NCBI GenBank assembly: GCA_016882585.1 | Contig: VGPP01000001.1 | Location: forward strand, 1 to 54,054 | Direction of reading: 5' to 3' | DNA from: Cyanobacteria bacterium M_surface_7_m2_037 | GTDB taxonomy: Bacteria > Cyanobacteriota > Cyanobacteriia > PCC-6307 > Cyanobiaceae | Length of the DNA: 54,054 nucleotides | Shown: positions 1-8,140 of the stretch, piece by piece | Numbering within the stretch: the stretch's first letter is position 1 | How the letters are laid out: each line of letters opens with the position of its first letter | The notes under the pieces: generated by a model | Database searches by the model: none | Seen by the model: only the letters and a program-made list of their open reading frames with translations | What the model was told of the DNA's origin: nothing | Translations under genes and position numbers: made by a program

Positions 1-367
1 CAATCATGTAGTGGAAGGGCGGAATGCCGCGGCCATGGCAGGCCAGCGCCGTGGCATGAATCGAATGGCAGTGCAGCACCGCCTGCACCTCCGGCCGATT
101 GGCCAGCACATCGGCATGCAGCCGCCATTCCGACGACGGCCGCCGCTGCAGGCGCCCGGGCTCGGGAGCCACCAACGGCTTACCCGCCAGATCCAGCGCC
201 ACCAGATCGCTGGGCTGCATCAGCTCATAGGGCAGTGAGCTGGGGGTGATCAGCATCCCGCCGGGGATGCGCGCCGAGAGATTGCCGGAGGTGCCCTGGT
301 TGATGCCGGTGGCCTGCATGCGCCGCGCCACCGTCACCAGCTGCTCGCGCAGATCCTGTTCGCTCAT
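1..367 (-). CDS. Class II aldolase/adducin family protein (3' part outside the window)
   Basis: The first 122 codons of a class II aldolase/adducin-fold protein are present; the C-terminus lies beyond base 1. The N-terminus reads MSEQDLREQLVTVARRM, followed by a conserved NQGTSGNLSAR segment (residues about 24-34) that binds the sugar phosphate in this family. Near residues 99-103 there is an HCHSIHA-type metal-binding motif, then an FHYMI segment. It starts 11 bases after the mtnA stop on the same strand, so the two are very likely cotranscribed. In this context it should act on methylthioribulose-1-phosphate, either as the dehydratase MtnB or as an aldolase of the DHAP shunt. I infer that the second is at least as likely, because the FHYM-type motif resembles the fuculose-aldolase-like branch. 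The missing C-terminus prevents a firm choice. Confidence 0.85.
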   Translation of the reverse strand, partial: MSEQDLREQLVTVARRMQATGINQGTSGNLSARIPGGMLITPSSLPYELMQPSDLVALDLAGKPLVAPEPGRLQRRPSSEWRLHADVLANRPEVQAVLHCHSIHATALACHGRGIPPFHYMI

Positions 368-378
368 CGTGCTCACGT

Positions 379-1473
379 TCAGGCGTAGAGGTTGCGCAGG
401 CCGTCTTCACTGGCAGGCGCCACACCCCGTTCGGTGATCAGCGCCGTCACCAGCCGGGCCGGGGTCACATCAAAGGCGGGATTGAAGCCTTCGCTGCCAT
501 CGGGGGTGAGCTGCACCACGGCGAGCTCACCGGCAGCCGTGCGCCCCTGGATGTGGGTCACCTCCCGGGCATCGCGCGCTTCGATCGGAATCTCGGCCAC
601 ACCGTCGTCAATGGTCCAGTCGATGGTGGAGGCGGGCAGGGCCACATAGAAGGGCACGTTGTTGTCGTGGGCGGCGAGGGCCTTGAGGTAGGTACCGATC
701 TTGTTGCACACATCGCCGCGGCGGGTGGTGCGGTCGGTGCCCACGATCACCGCATCCACCTGGCCGTGCTGCATCAGGTGGCCACCGGCGTTGTCCACGA
801 TCGCGGTGTGAGGCACGCCTTCCCGCCCCAGCTCATAGGCCGTGAGCGAAGCGCCCTGGTTGCGCGGGCGGGTTTCATCCACCCACACATGGATGGCCAG
901 CCCGGCGCGATGGGCCTTGTAGATCGGCGCCAGGGCCGTACCCCAGTCCACCGTGGCCAGCCAGCCCGCATTGCAGTGGGTGAGCACATTGAACGGCTGC
1001 CCTTGGCGTTCAGCCGGCCGCGCGGCGGCCAGTTGCTGGAAGATCGCAAGGCCGTGGTCGCCGATGGCCTCGCACATGGCAACATCTTCATCGGCGATGG
1101 CGGCTGCTTCGGCCTTGGCGGCCTCGGCCCGCTGCTCCGGCGGCAACGGCGCCACGCGATCGCGCACCCGCTCCAGCGCCCAGCGCAGGTTCACCGCCGT
1201 GGGCCGCGTGGCATTGAGCTGCTCAAACGCTGCGGCCAAGGCTGCATCGCTCGGATTCGCCTGAAGCGCCAGCATCAAGCCATAGGCACCGGTGACGCCG
1301 ATCAGCGGTGCACCGCGCACCACCATCGTGCGGATGGCCTCCGCCGCTTCATCGCAGCTGCGCAGCGTGCGGGTGGTGAAGCGATGCGGCAACTGGATCT
1401 GATCGATCACCCCGATCGAGCGGCCATCGGGCTCGAGCCAGATGGTGCGCCAGGCCATGCCGTCGATCTTCAT
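379..1473 (-). CDS. mtnA: S-methyl-5-thioribose-1-phosphate isomerase
   Basis: This 364-residue protein is the aldose-ketose isomerase that converts 5-methylthioribose-1-phosphate to methylthioribulose-1-phosphate in salvage of the methylthioadenosine left by polyamine synthesis and radical SAM reactions. The start MKIDGMAWRTIWLEPDG is the family's usual N-terminus. Visible motifs are RGAPLIG (residues 53-59), the catalytic cysteine Cys167 in THCNAG, the catalytic aspartate Asp247 in GTDR, and NKIGTY (257-262). Length and motifs are normal, and the eIF2B-related fold is clear. It lies directly upstream of the class II aldolase on the minus strand. It is divergent from the metallophosphoesterase, with only about 65 bases between the two chosen starts. 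Confidence 0.96.
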   Translation of the reverse strand: MKIDGMAWRTIWLEPDGRSIGVIDQIQLPHRFTTRTLRSCDEAAEAIRTMVVRGAPLIGVTGAYGLMLALQANPSDAALAAAFEQLNATRPTAVNLRWALERVRDRVAPLPPEQRAEAAKAEAAAIADEDVAMCEAIGDHGLAIFQQLAAARPAERQGQPFNVLTHCNAGWLATVDWGTALAPIYKAHRAGLAIHVWVDETRPRNQGASLTAYELGREGVPHTAIVDNAGGHLMQHGQVDAVIVGTDRTTRRGDVCNKIGTYLKALAAHDNNVPFYVALPASTIDWTIDDGVAEIPIEARDAREVTHIQGRTAAGELAVVQLTPDGSEGFNPAFDVTPARLVTALITERGVAPASEDGLRNLYA

Positions 1474-1538
1474 GGGGTGCGTTGCCCAGCCGAATGCACC
1501 ATGCTGCCCGTCGACCGCACCCGTTCCCCCAGCGCCCC

Positions 1539-2558
1539 ATGCCCCTGAGCCGCCGCCAGCTGCTGCAGCTCACCGCCGCTGGAGCGGCGGGCGGCGGGCT
1601 GAGCTTGTTGGGCCTGCAGCAGGCACCATCGGCCGCCGCCCCGAGCCGCCGCCCCGATCTACGCATCGGCCTGATCAGCGACCTCAACAGCAGCTACGGC
1701 TCCACCACCTACATCCCCCAGGTGAGCCAGGGCCTTCAGCAACTGCTGGCCCTGCAACCGGCAGTGGTGGTGTGCGCCGGCGACATGGTGGCCGGCCAGA
1801 AACCAGGCCTCAGCGCCGCCCAGCTCGATGCGATGTGGGAGGGCTTTGCCCGCACGGTGCTGCAGCCGGTGCGTCAGGCCGGCCGACCCTTTCTGCCGGC
1901 CGTGGGCAATCACGACGGCTCACCCGGCTTCGAAGCGGATCGCGCCGCGGTGCGGCGCTTCTGGACGCCCCGGCGCCAGGCCCTCGGCCTGCGCTTCGTG
2001 GACGTGGGCGATTTCCCCTTCCACTACAGCGCCGTTCAGAACGACGTGTTTTTTCTCGTGTGGGATGCCAGCTCCGGCCGCATCCCCGCCAGCCAGCTGA
2101 GCTGGGCCAGCCAGCAGCTGGCCAACCCGGAGGCCCGCCAGGCACGGCTACGGCTGGTGGTGGGCCACCTTCCCCTGGTGGGCGTGAGCCAAGGCCGCGA
2201 TCGCGCCGGTGAGGTGCTCGATCAGGCGGCAGCCGTGCAGAGCCTGCTGGAGCAAGGCCGCGTGCAGGCGTACATCAGCGGCCACCAACACGCCTGGTTC
2301 CCCGCCCGCCGCGGCCAGCTCGATCTGATCCATCTGGGGGCCATGGGCAGCGGCCCCAGACGCCTCCTGCAAGGAGCCATCCCGCCCCAGCAGACCTACA
2401 CAACCCTCGACATCAACTGGCAAGACGACTCCCTTGTGGAGACCACCTATGCCGTAGCCAACGGCCAACCCGTGGCCTGGAGCCGCCTACCCGCCAGCCT
2501 GGCGGGCCGCGCCGGCGGCCTCAACCGCAACGCTCAGGCGCGATCGATCCGGCGGTAG
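1539..2558 (+). CDS. Exported metallophosphoesterase (calcineurin-like)
   Basis: I chose the ATG at 1539 because it puts a twin-arginine signal at the very N-terminus: MPLSRRQLLQLTAAG followed by a small-residue hydrophobic stretch. The protein (339 residues) is therefore probably sent folded to the periplasm by Tat. The metallophosphoesterase blocks are ISDLN near residue 45, GDMV near 81, GNHDG near 122 and GHQHAW near 248. The first block normally reads DxH; here it is DLN, which changes one metal ligand. Substrate is unknown; phosphomonoesters or nucleotides are plausible. Its 3' end overlaps the 3' end of the convergent DUF1543 gene by 25 bases. Family assignment is secure, specificity is not. 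Confidence 0.85.
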   Translation: MPLSRRQLLQLTAAGAAGGGLSLLGLQQAPSAAAPSRRPDLRIGLISDLNSSYGSTTYIPQVSQGLQQLLALQPAVVVCAGDMVAGQKPGLSAAQLDAMWEGFARTVLQPVRQAGRPFLPAVGNHDGSPGFEADRAAVRRFWTPRRQALGLRFVDVGDFPFHYSAVQNDVFFLVWDASSGRIPASQLSWASQQLANPEARQARLRLVVGHLPLVGVSQGRDRAGEVLDQAAAVQSLLEQGRVQAYISGHQHAWFPARRGQLDLIHLGAMGSGPRRLLQGAIPPQQTYTTLDINWQDDSLVETTYAVANGQPVAWSRLPASLAGRAGGLNRNAQARSIRR

Positions 2559-3088
2559 CCGAACCAATCCGGCACCTGCGGCTGGCTGAATCCCTCGGGA
2601 TGGGGATCGAGCTGCACGTGCCAGCGCTCACCGCCCAGCAGCTCCAGCTGCTCGATCGCCAGGCAGTCATCCACCGCGCAGAGATCATCTTTGTGCTGCT
2701 GCAGCGCCCCCTGCAGCCACTGCCGCTTGGCGGTGGCCTTGGCCGCCTGGGAGGAGCGGGCCACCACCAGGCCGAAGCGGTGCAGCTCCGCCAGGGAATC
2801 GGGGCGGTAAGCGCCCAGGTTCACGAACCAGAGGCGCTCGGGCCGGGGCGCGGGCACCTCGCGCACGAGGCTCACCGCCCAGCCATCGATCGCCCGCACC
2901 GCCATGTAGCTGTCCAGGTGCAGGCCCTCACACCTCCCGAACCACTGGCGCCGCAGCTCCGGGATCGTGTCATCGATCGTGGATCCGGCCACGAAGCGCA
3001 CATCGTGCAGCTCGATCAGGCTGGTGGCGGTGCGGCCGCCCAGCACCACCAGAAACAACATGGGTTCGTTCGTGGTTGGCGTGCTCAT
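2534..3088 (-). CDS. DUF1543-like protein
   Basis: This 184-residue protein has the hallmarks of DUF1543: an N-terminal LFLVVLGGR strand with the conserved glycines, a central HDVRFVAG segment, then SYMAVRAIDGW and LWFVNLGAY. Members are cytosolic proteins of unknown function found scattered in bacteria. I set the start at ATG 3088; reading further upstream in frame gives composition typical of a GC-rich shadow. It is divergent from the amine oxidase (67-base gap) and convergent with the metallophosphoesterase. No signal peptide or membrane segment is visible. The function is unknown, and the family name rests on recalled sequence pattern. Confidence 0.75.
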   Translation of the reverse strand: MSTPTTNEPMLFLVVLGGRTATSLIELHDVRFVAGSTIDDTIPELRRQWFGRCEGLHLDSYMAVRAIDGWAVSLVREVPAPRPERLWFVNLGAYRPDSLAELHRFGLVVARSSQAAKATAKRQWLQGALQQHKDDLCAVDDCLAIEQLELLGGERWHVQLDPHPEGFSQPQVPDWFGYRRIDRA

Positions 3089-3154
3089 CGCGCCTGAATC
3101 GACAACACCCACAGGCCTGATCAGCATTGCAGCAGTGGCGTGGGCACTCCCGGC

Positions 3155-4585
3155 ATGGCTGAGGCACTGGATGTGCTGGTGGTGGGCGCCGGCCTCTCCG
3201 GCCTGATCGCGGCACGGCGGTTGCAGCAGCAGGGCCTGCGGGTGCGCGTGCTGGAAGCGCGAGGCCGGGTGGGCGGGCGGATGGTGAGCCACACCCTGGC
3301 CGATGGATCCATGGTGGATCTGGGCGGCCAATGGGGCGGCAACACGCACCACCGCTTCGCGGCGCTGCTGGAGGAGCTTGGGCTGAGCCGCTATCCGAGC
3401 CACTACGGCGGCGAGGGGGTGTTCTGCTGGCAAGGGCGGCGGGTACAGACCCCCCTGGCCGAGCGGTTTGAAGAGAGCCTGCTGTTCTTTGAACCCGGCG
3501 CCCTGGGGCTGGATCCCGAGGAGCTGGCAGCCACCCAGGCGCTGCAGCAGAGCTTCGCCGCGCTGGTGGCTCAGATCAACCCGCAGCAGCCCTGGCTCAC
3601 ACCCAACGCGGAACAGCTCGATCGGCTCAGCGTGGCGGCTTGGGCTGCTCAGCACAGCCCCTTGCCCCTCCCCCGGCTCCCGCTCGACTGGCTCTGCCGG
3701 GTGGGGGGCTCAGGCGGCTTTGAACCCTGGGAAAGCTCGATCCTGCACCTGGCCTGGACCCAGGCCGTGGCCCCCCAGGCCGAAACGCCCGAAGCCTGGC
3801 TGGTGCGCGGCGGCGCCGGCGGGGTGGCCCAGCAGCTGGCCCGCGAGCTGGAGGCCAGCAGCCAGGGCTGCCTGCAGCTGAATGCACCGGTGCAGGCGAT
3901 CGAGCAGAGCAGCAGAGCGGCCACGGTGCGGGCGGAAGGGCTCAGCCCACTGCAGGCGCAGGTGGTGATCGTGGCCGTGCCGCCACCGCTGCGGCAGGCG
4001 ATCCGCTTCGATCCACCCCTGCCGCCCGCCCATCAGGCCCTGCTGCAGCGCACGGCCATGGGCGGCATGACCAAGATCCTGGCCCGCTACAGCCGGCCCT
4101 TCTGGCGCGAGCAGGGGCTCAATGGCCTGGGCATCGGCGATCTGCCCTGGCTGGAGCTCACCGCCGACAGCGCTCCACCGGAGGGCCAGCCGGCCGTGCT
4201 GGCCAGCTTCGTGGCCGGCGAACGGGCCCTGGCCCTGGCGGCCCTGCCGGAGTCGGAGCGCCGGACTCAGATCCTTCGCGACCTGGTGGCCTACTGGGGG
4301 CCAGCCGCCGGCGAACCGCTGGAGCTGGTGGAACAGGCCTGGAACAACGAAACCTGGAGCGGTGGTGCCTTCACCAGCTTTCCCGCCCCCGGCAGCTGGA
4401 CCAGCTCCGCGCGCCTGGCCGCCGGCCCCGAAGGCGGGCCCGGTCCCGCCAGCCACGGGCGGGTGCTCTGGGCCGGCACGGAGGCCTCCCCGCGCTGGCC
4501 GGGCTATTTCGAAGGCGCCATCGAAGCCGGCGAACGGGCGGCAGCCGCCGCCGCGCAGCACTGCATCGAAAGCAAACAGCGCTGA
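3155..4585 (+). CDS. FAD-dependent amine oxidase (monoamine-oxidase family)
   Basis: A flavoprotein oxidase of 476 residues. The Rossmann FAD-binding motif GAGLSG is at residues 11-16, followed by the LEAR acidic strand end and RVGGRM, the diagnostic start of amine oxidase domains. A C-terminal block WAGTEASPRWPGYFEGAI closes the FAD site as in monoamine oxidases and L-amino-acid oxidases. The start is ATG 3155; an upstream GTG at 3140 is possible but adds only five residues. No export signal is seen, so it is probably cytosolic. The natural amine or amino-acid substrate cannot be read from sequence; carotenoid desaturase or protoporphyrinogen oxidase is less likely given the C-terminal block. 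Confidence 0.88.
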   Translation: MAEALDVLVVGAGLSGLIAARRLQQQGLRVRVLEARGRVGGRMVSHTLADGSMVDLGGQWGGNTHHRFAALLEELGLSRYPSHYGGEGVFCWQGRRVQTPLAERFEESLLFFEPGALGLDPEELAATQALQQSFAALVAQINPQQPWLTPNAEQLDRLSVAAWAAQHSPLPLPRLPLDWLCRVGGSGGFEPWESSILHLAWTQAVAPQAETPEAWLVRGGAGGVAQQLARELEASSQGCLQLNAPVQAIEQSSRAATVRAEGLSPLQAQVVIVAVPPPLRQAIRFDPPLPPAHQALLQRTAMGGMTKILARYSRPFWREQGLNGLGIGDLPWLELTADSAPPEGQPAVLASFVAGERALALAALPESERRTQILRDLVAYWGPAAGEPLELVEQAWNNETWSGGAFTSFPAPGSWTSSARLAAGPEGGPGPASHGRVLWAGTEASPRWPGYFEGAIEAGERAAAAAAQHCIESKQR

Positions 4586-4641
4586 GGCAAGGCAAGCCCT
4601 CGAAAACGCGCCAGGCTGCAGGCAACGCATTCCCGTGCTGC

Positions 4642-5568
4642 ATGGCCCCGCTGCTCAGCCCGCCCGCCCTGGGCCTCGGCACCTGGAAATCCAGCCCCGG
4701 CGAGGTGGGCGAGGCCGTGCGCGCCGCCCTGGAGCTGGGCTACCGCCACATCGACTGCGCCTCGATCTACGGCAACGAAACCGAAATCGGCCAGGCCCTG
4801 GCGGGCGCCTTCCGCGATGGGGTGGTGCAGCGCGATCAGCTATGGATCACCTCCAAGCTCTGGAACGACTGCCACGCACCGGAGGATGTGCGCCCGGCAC
4901 TGCTGCGCAGCCTCAACGCTCTGCAGCTCGAGCAGCTCGACCTCTACCTGATCCATTGGCCGGTGGTGCACCGCCATGGCGTATTGATGCCGGAGCAAGC
5001 CGGCGATCAGATCCCGCTCGAGCAGCTGCCGCTCAGCCAAACCTGGAGCGCCATGGAAGCGCTGGTGGAGGAAGGCCTGGTGCGCCAGATCGGCGTCTCG
5101 AACTGCAGCGCCACCAAGCTGAAAGGGCTGCTGCCAAGCAGCCGGGTGCGGCCAGCGATGAACCAGGTGGAGCGTCATCCCTGGCTGCAGCAGAACGCAC
5201 TGCTGCAGTTTTGCCGTCACGAGGGCATCGGCGTCACGGCCTATTCACCTCTGGGCTCCCCCAGTGGACCGGACCAGGCGCCGCTGCTGGCCGATCCCAC
5301 CATCACGGCCATCGCCACAACCCATGGCGCCACGCCAGCTCAGGTGCTGCTGGCCTGGGGGATCGCCACCGGCACGGCCGTGATTCCCAAATCGGTGCGG
5401 CGGGATCGCCTGGCCAGCAACCTGGCCGCCAGCCAACTGCAGCTCAGCCCCGAGGACCTGCAGCAGATCGCCCATCTCGAGCGAGGCCATCGCTTCGTGG
5501 ACGGCAGCTTCTGGGAACTGCCCGGCGGCCCCTACAACCGAACTGCGCTTTGGGACGAACCAGCCTGA
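4642..5568 (+). CDS. Aldo/keto reductase
   Basis: A complete 308-residue NADPH-dependent aldo/keto reductase. The catalytic tetrad is visible as Asp38 and Tyr43 (HIDCASIYGNE), Lys72 (ITSKLW) and His105 (LIHWP). The nicotinamide-cradling GVSNCS block lies near residue 151 and the 2'-phosphate-binding IPKSV near residue 248. It lies 56 bases after the amine oxidase on the same strand and 18 bases before a methyltransferase, so the three may share a transcript. The usual role is reduction of aldehydes or ketones, including reactive carbonyls in photosynthetic cells. The precise substrate is unknown. Confidence 0.93.
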   Translation: MAPLLSPPALGLGTWKSSPGEVGEAVRAALELGYRHIDCASIYGNETEIGQALAGAFRDGVVQRDQLWITSKLWNDCHAPEDVRPALLRSLNALQLEQLDLYLIHWPVVHRHGVLMPEQAGDQIPLEQLPLSQTWSAMEALVEEGLVRQIGVSNCSATKLKGLLPSSRVRPAMNQVERHPWLQQNALLQFCRHEGIGVTAYSPLGSPSGPDQAPLLADPTITAIATTHGATPAQVLLAWGIATGTAVIPKSVRRDRLASNLAASQLQLSPEDLQQIAHLERGHRFVDGSFWELPGGPYNRTALWDEPA

Positions 5569-5586
5569 GCGCAGCCCTGCACAAGA

Positions 5587-6309
5587 ATGGGCTGCATGGA
5601 TTTCTTTGCGCAGCAGTGGGCCTCCTACCGGGCCGTGGTGGAACACGATCTGATGGAGCATCAGGCCGTAGCCGCCGCCACTGCTGCGGCCCTGGAGAGC
5701 TGGCTCGCAGCACGTGAAGCGGGCGCTGCAGCCCCGCGGATGGTGGATCTGGGCTGCGGCGATCTGGCCTTGCTGGCTCCGCTGCTGCGCCACCTGCCCC
5801 TAGGGGCCTACACCGGCCTGGATCTCACCGCCCAAGTGTTGCCCCTGGCGCAGCGATCACTGGGAGAGGTGCCATACCCATGCCAGTGGATCGAAGGCGA
5901 TCTGCTGCGCTGGGCAAACGAGGCGTCAGGCAACGGCGATGAACCAGTCGACATCCTTCACTCCGCCTTCGCCATCCATCACCTCAGCGACAGCGAGAAA
6001 CACACGCTGCTCGGGAGCCTGCGCAGCCGGATCGCCCCGGGGGGCCTGTTCATTTGGGTGGATGTGTTCCGCGACGCCGGCGAAAGCAGAGACGCTTATG
6101 TGCAGCGCTACCTGCAGCGCATCGCCGCGGGTTGGCCGCAGCTCTCTCCCGAACAACGCGAACACGTGAGCCAGCACCTGACCGCCTACGACAATCCGGC
6201 TGAGCGCGGTGCGATTGAAGCCACAGCCGAGGCCTCCGGATGGCACTGGCGCTGGGCCTGGAGCGGCGCGCACCGGGCCGAAGCGATGGCAGTGCTGACG
6301 CCGGCTTGA
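5587..6309 (+). CDS. Class I SAM-dependent methyltransferase
   Basis: A 240-residue Rossmann-type methyltransferase. Motif I is MVDLGCGDLALL (residues 52-63), the acidic motif II follows in YTGLDL, and a post-motif DILHSAFAIHHL segment resembles class I small-molecule methyltransferases. There is no membrane or signal segment. The start may be ATG 5587 or the in-frame ATG at 5596. It follows the aldo/keto reductase by 18 bases and is convergent with the DUF2442 gene, with 3 bases between the two stops. Substrate unknown. Confidence 0.88.
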   Translation: MGCMDFFAQQWASYRAVVEHDLMEHQAVAAATAAALESWLAAREAGAAAPRMVDLGCGDLALLAPLLRHLPLGAYTGLDLTAQVLPLAQRSLGEVPYPCQWIEGDLLRWANEASGNGDEPVDILHSAFAIHHLSDSEKHTLLGSLRSRIAPGGLFIWVDVFRDAGESRDAYVQRYLQRIAAGWPQLSPEQREHVSQHLTAYDNPAERGAIEATAEASGWHWRWAWSGAHRAEAMAVLTPA

Positions 6310-6312
6310 GCG

Positions 6313-6570
6313 TCAAGGATCAAAGCGAAGCGGAAAGTCTTCAGGACGGCGGATCGAAGCGAGGGAAAGATCAATATCAAGATCAGGCCAATAGAGATGA
6401 TCTGCGGAAGGCCTGGTGACATTTAGAACCTGATCAATTGTTCCCTCCTTAAACCAAGGGAAATCCGCGTAGGAGAGAGCCAGCTCTTCGCCATCCAGAA
6501 GGATCCACAGGCAATGCTTCGACACATTGGTGACTTCAACTGCCGAAGTGACGGTTCCAGGCATCAACAA
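6313..6570 (-). CDS. DUF2442-like protein
   Basis: An 85-residue protein matching the DUF2442 pattern: an N-terminal VTSAVEVTNVSKHCLWI strand pair, a central LSYADFPWFK motif with the conserved aromatic residues, then a WPDLDIDL segment close to the C-terminus. It overlaps the upstream DUF4160 gene by 35 bases in another frame, so the pair is translationally linked. The DNA is clearly less GC-rich than its neighbours (48% by hand count at 6361-6420 against 68% at 5041-5100), which suggests recent acquisition. DUF2442 genes recur beside DUF4160 genes in many bacteria, an arrangement resembling toxin-antitoxin modules, but I know of no proven activity. Confidence 0.85.
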   Translation of the reverse strand: MLMPGTVTSAVEVTNVSKHCLWILLDGEELALSYADFPWFKEGTIDQVLNVTRPSADHLYWPDLDIDLSLASIRRPEDFPLRFDP

Positions 6571-6775
6571 TCTCCTGATAGTGGGCTTCGACCAAACGCT
6601 GGGCCACTCTCACACGGGCATCGCTGAGGCCAACCGTCCTTGCCAGCTGAACGGAAGGCGTCAGCCAGAACTTCACTTCACCCTCAGGGTGGCTGACATG
6701 AACGTGAATCCTCGACTCTTCCCGTGAAAAGAAGAAAAGGCGGTACTCGCCATCCCGAAGGATTGTTGGCGACAA
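6536..6775 (-). CDS. DUF4160-like protein
   Basis: A 79-residue protein with the DUF4160 layout: MSPTILRDGEYRLFFFSREE at the N-terminus, then the conserved histidine pair in RIHVHV, the EVKFWL strand, and a helical C-terminal half containing the usual HYQEIVDAWNRHF. It is the first gene of a two-gene unit with DUF2442. The pair sits between a methyltransferase gene and sufS, and its DNA is visibly less GC-rich than either. By neighbourhood and size it could be the toxin-like or partner half of a small module; this is inference only. Family assignment is strong by pattern. Confidence 0.87.
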   Translation of the reverse strand: MSPTILRDGEYRLFFFSREESRIHVHVSHPEGEVKFWLTPSVQLARTVGLSDARVRVAQRLVEAHYQEIVDAWNRHFGS

Positions 6776-6850
6776 TCAACACCCCCCAGCTGCCCTATCA
6801 ACCTAACCAGAACGACTGACGTTGGCGACCGACCGTGCTGAGGGCAGTGC

Positions 6851-8140
6851 TCAGCTGTGCTCGCGCAGGAAGCTGATCGAACCCGCCAGCTCCTCCGCGA
6901 AGCGATCGATCTCCTCGGGAGTGGTGGTGAAGCTGAGGCTGGCGCGAGCGGAACCGCTGATGCCGTAGTGGCGATGCAGCGGTTGGGTGCAGTGGTGGCC
7001 GCTGCGGATGCAGATCCCGGCTGAATCCAGCAGAGCAGCGATGTCGTTGGCGTGGACACCTTCCACATGGAAGGCGGCAAGGGCCGCACGATCGGGCTGC
7101 TGCTCGGGGGTGGGGCCGAGGATGCGCAGGCCATCGATGGCCTGGAGGCGATCAAACAGCTGGCGGGTGAGCTGCTGCTCCCAGGCATGGATGCGATCCA
7201 ATCCGATGGCCTGGAGGTAGTCGAGGGCGGCGCCCATGCCAACCGCCTCGCCGATCGCCGGGGTACCGGCTTCGAACTTGTGGGGCAGGCCGGCCCAGGT
7301 GCTGTGATCGAGGTAGACGTCCTGGATCATTTCGCCGCCGCCCAGGAAGGGGGGCATCGCCTCAAGCAGGGCCTCGCGGCCCCAGAGGAAGCCCATGCCC
7401 GTGGGACCGCAGAGCTTGTGGGAGCTGCCCACCAGGAAATCAGCGCCGAGCTGCTTCACGTTCACCGGCAGGTGGGGCAGGCTCTGGCAGGCATCCACCA
7501 GCACCAGGGCACCGGCGGCGTGGGCCAGGGCTGCCACCTCCTCAATCGGGTTGAGGCAGCCGAGCGTGTTGCTCACCTGCACCAGGCTCACCAGCCTGGT
7601 GCGATCGCTGATCTTGCTGCGCAGGTCGTTCAGATCGAGTTCACCGCTCTCGGTGAGGCCGGCATGGCGCAACACGCAGCCGGTGCGATCAGCGAGCAGC
7701 TGCCAGGGCACCAGGTTGCTGTGGTGCTCCATCACGGTGAGCAGCACCTCATCGCCGGGGCGCAGATTGGCCTCACCCCAGCTGCGGGCCACGAGGTTGA
7801 TCGCCTCGCTGGCATTGCGGGTGAACACGATCTCGTTGGGGTTGGCCGCACCCACAAAGGCCGCCGCCTTGGCACGGGCGCCTTCAAAGCCTTCGGTGGC
7901 ACGGGCGCTCAGCTGGTGCGCGCCGCGGTGCACGTTGGCGTTGTCGTGGTCGTAGTAATGCTGAAGCGCCTCAAGCACCTGGCGAGGCTTCTGGCTGGTG
8001 GCGGCGTGATCGAGATAGATCAACGGCTGCCCGAGGCAGGCGGTCTGCGCCAGCAGCGGGAAATCAGGGCGTGTGAGAGCCGCCAGATCGGCCGCCGGCT
8101 CCACCGCAGCGCTGTGAGGAGCCGAGAGGGTGCTGGTCAT
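6851..8140 (-). CDS. sufS: Cysteine desulfurase SufS
   Basis: The PLP-dependent group II cysteine desulfurase that removes sulfur from cysteine as a persulfide for Fe-S cluster assembly. With the start at ATG 8140 the protein has 429 residues. The PLP lysine is Lys242 in SSHKLCGPTG. The catalytic cysteine is Cys384 in RSGHHCTQP, the arrangement typical of SufS rather than IscS. DHAAT (residues 44-48) and EHHSNLVPW (138-146) are also present. Its ATG overlaps the sufD stop as ATGA, so it is the last gene of the ftrC-sufBCDS transcript. A few more residues upstream are possible, but they would lie inside sufD. Confidence 0.97.
   Translation of the reverse strand: MTSTLSAPHSAAVEPAADLAALTRPDFPLLAQTACLGQPLIYLDHAATSQKPRQVLEALQHYYDHDNANVHRGAHQLSARATEGFEGARAKAAAFVGAANPNEIVFTRNASEAINLVARSWGEANLRPGDEVLLTVMEHHSNLVPWQLLADRTGCVLRHAGLTESGELDLNDLRSKISDRTRLVSLVQVSNTLGCLNPIEEVAALAHAAGALVLVDACQSLPHLPVNVKQLGADFLVGSSHKLCGPTGMGFLWGREALLEAMPPFLGGGEMIQDVYLDHSTWAGLPHKFEAGTPAIGEAVGMGAALDYLQAIGLDRIHAWEQQLTRQLFDRLQAIDGLRILGPTPEQQPDRAALAAFHVEGVHANDIAALLDSAGICIRSGHHCTQPLHRHYGISGSARASLSFTTTPEEIDRFAEELAGSISFLREHS

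Noticed and set aside
553..1548. 331-codon open frame on the plus strand antisense to mtnA
   Set aside because: The mtnA frame has full family motifs and normal length; the antisense translation is His/Gly-rich and shows no domain, typical of GC-rich shadow frames.
4122..5717. 531-codon plus-strand frame across the amine oxidase and aldo/keto reductase genes
   Set aside because: It overlaps two genes with complete catalytic motifs in other frames and its translation is Arg/Pro/Ala-rich without recognisable blocks.
6829..6855. Hairpin GCTGAG-N7-CTCAGC at the sufS 3' end as a terminator
   Set aside because: The stem overlaps the stop codon and no T run follows on the minus strand, so it does not meet the criteria for an intrinsic terminator.
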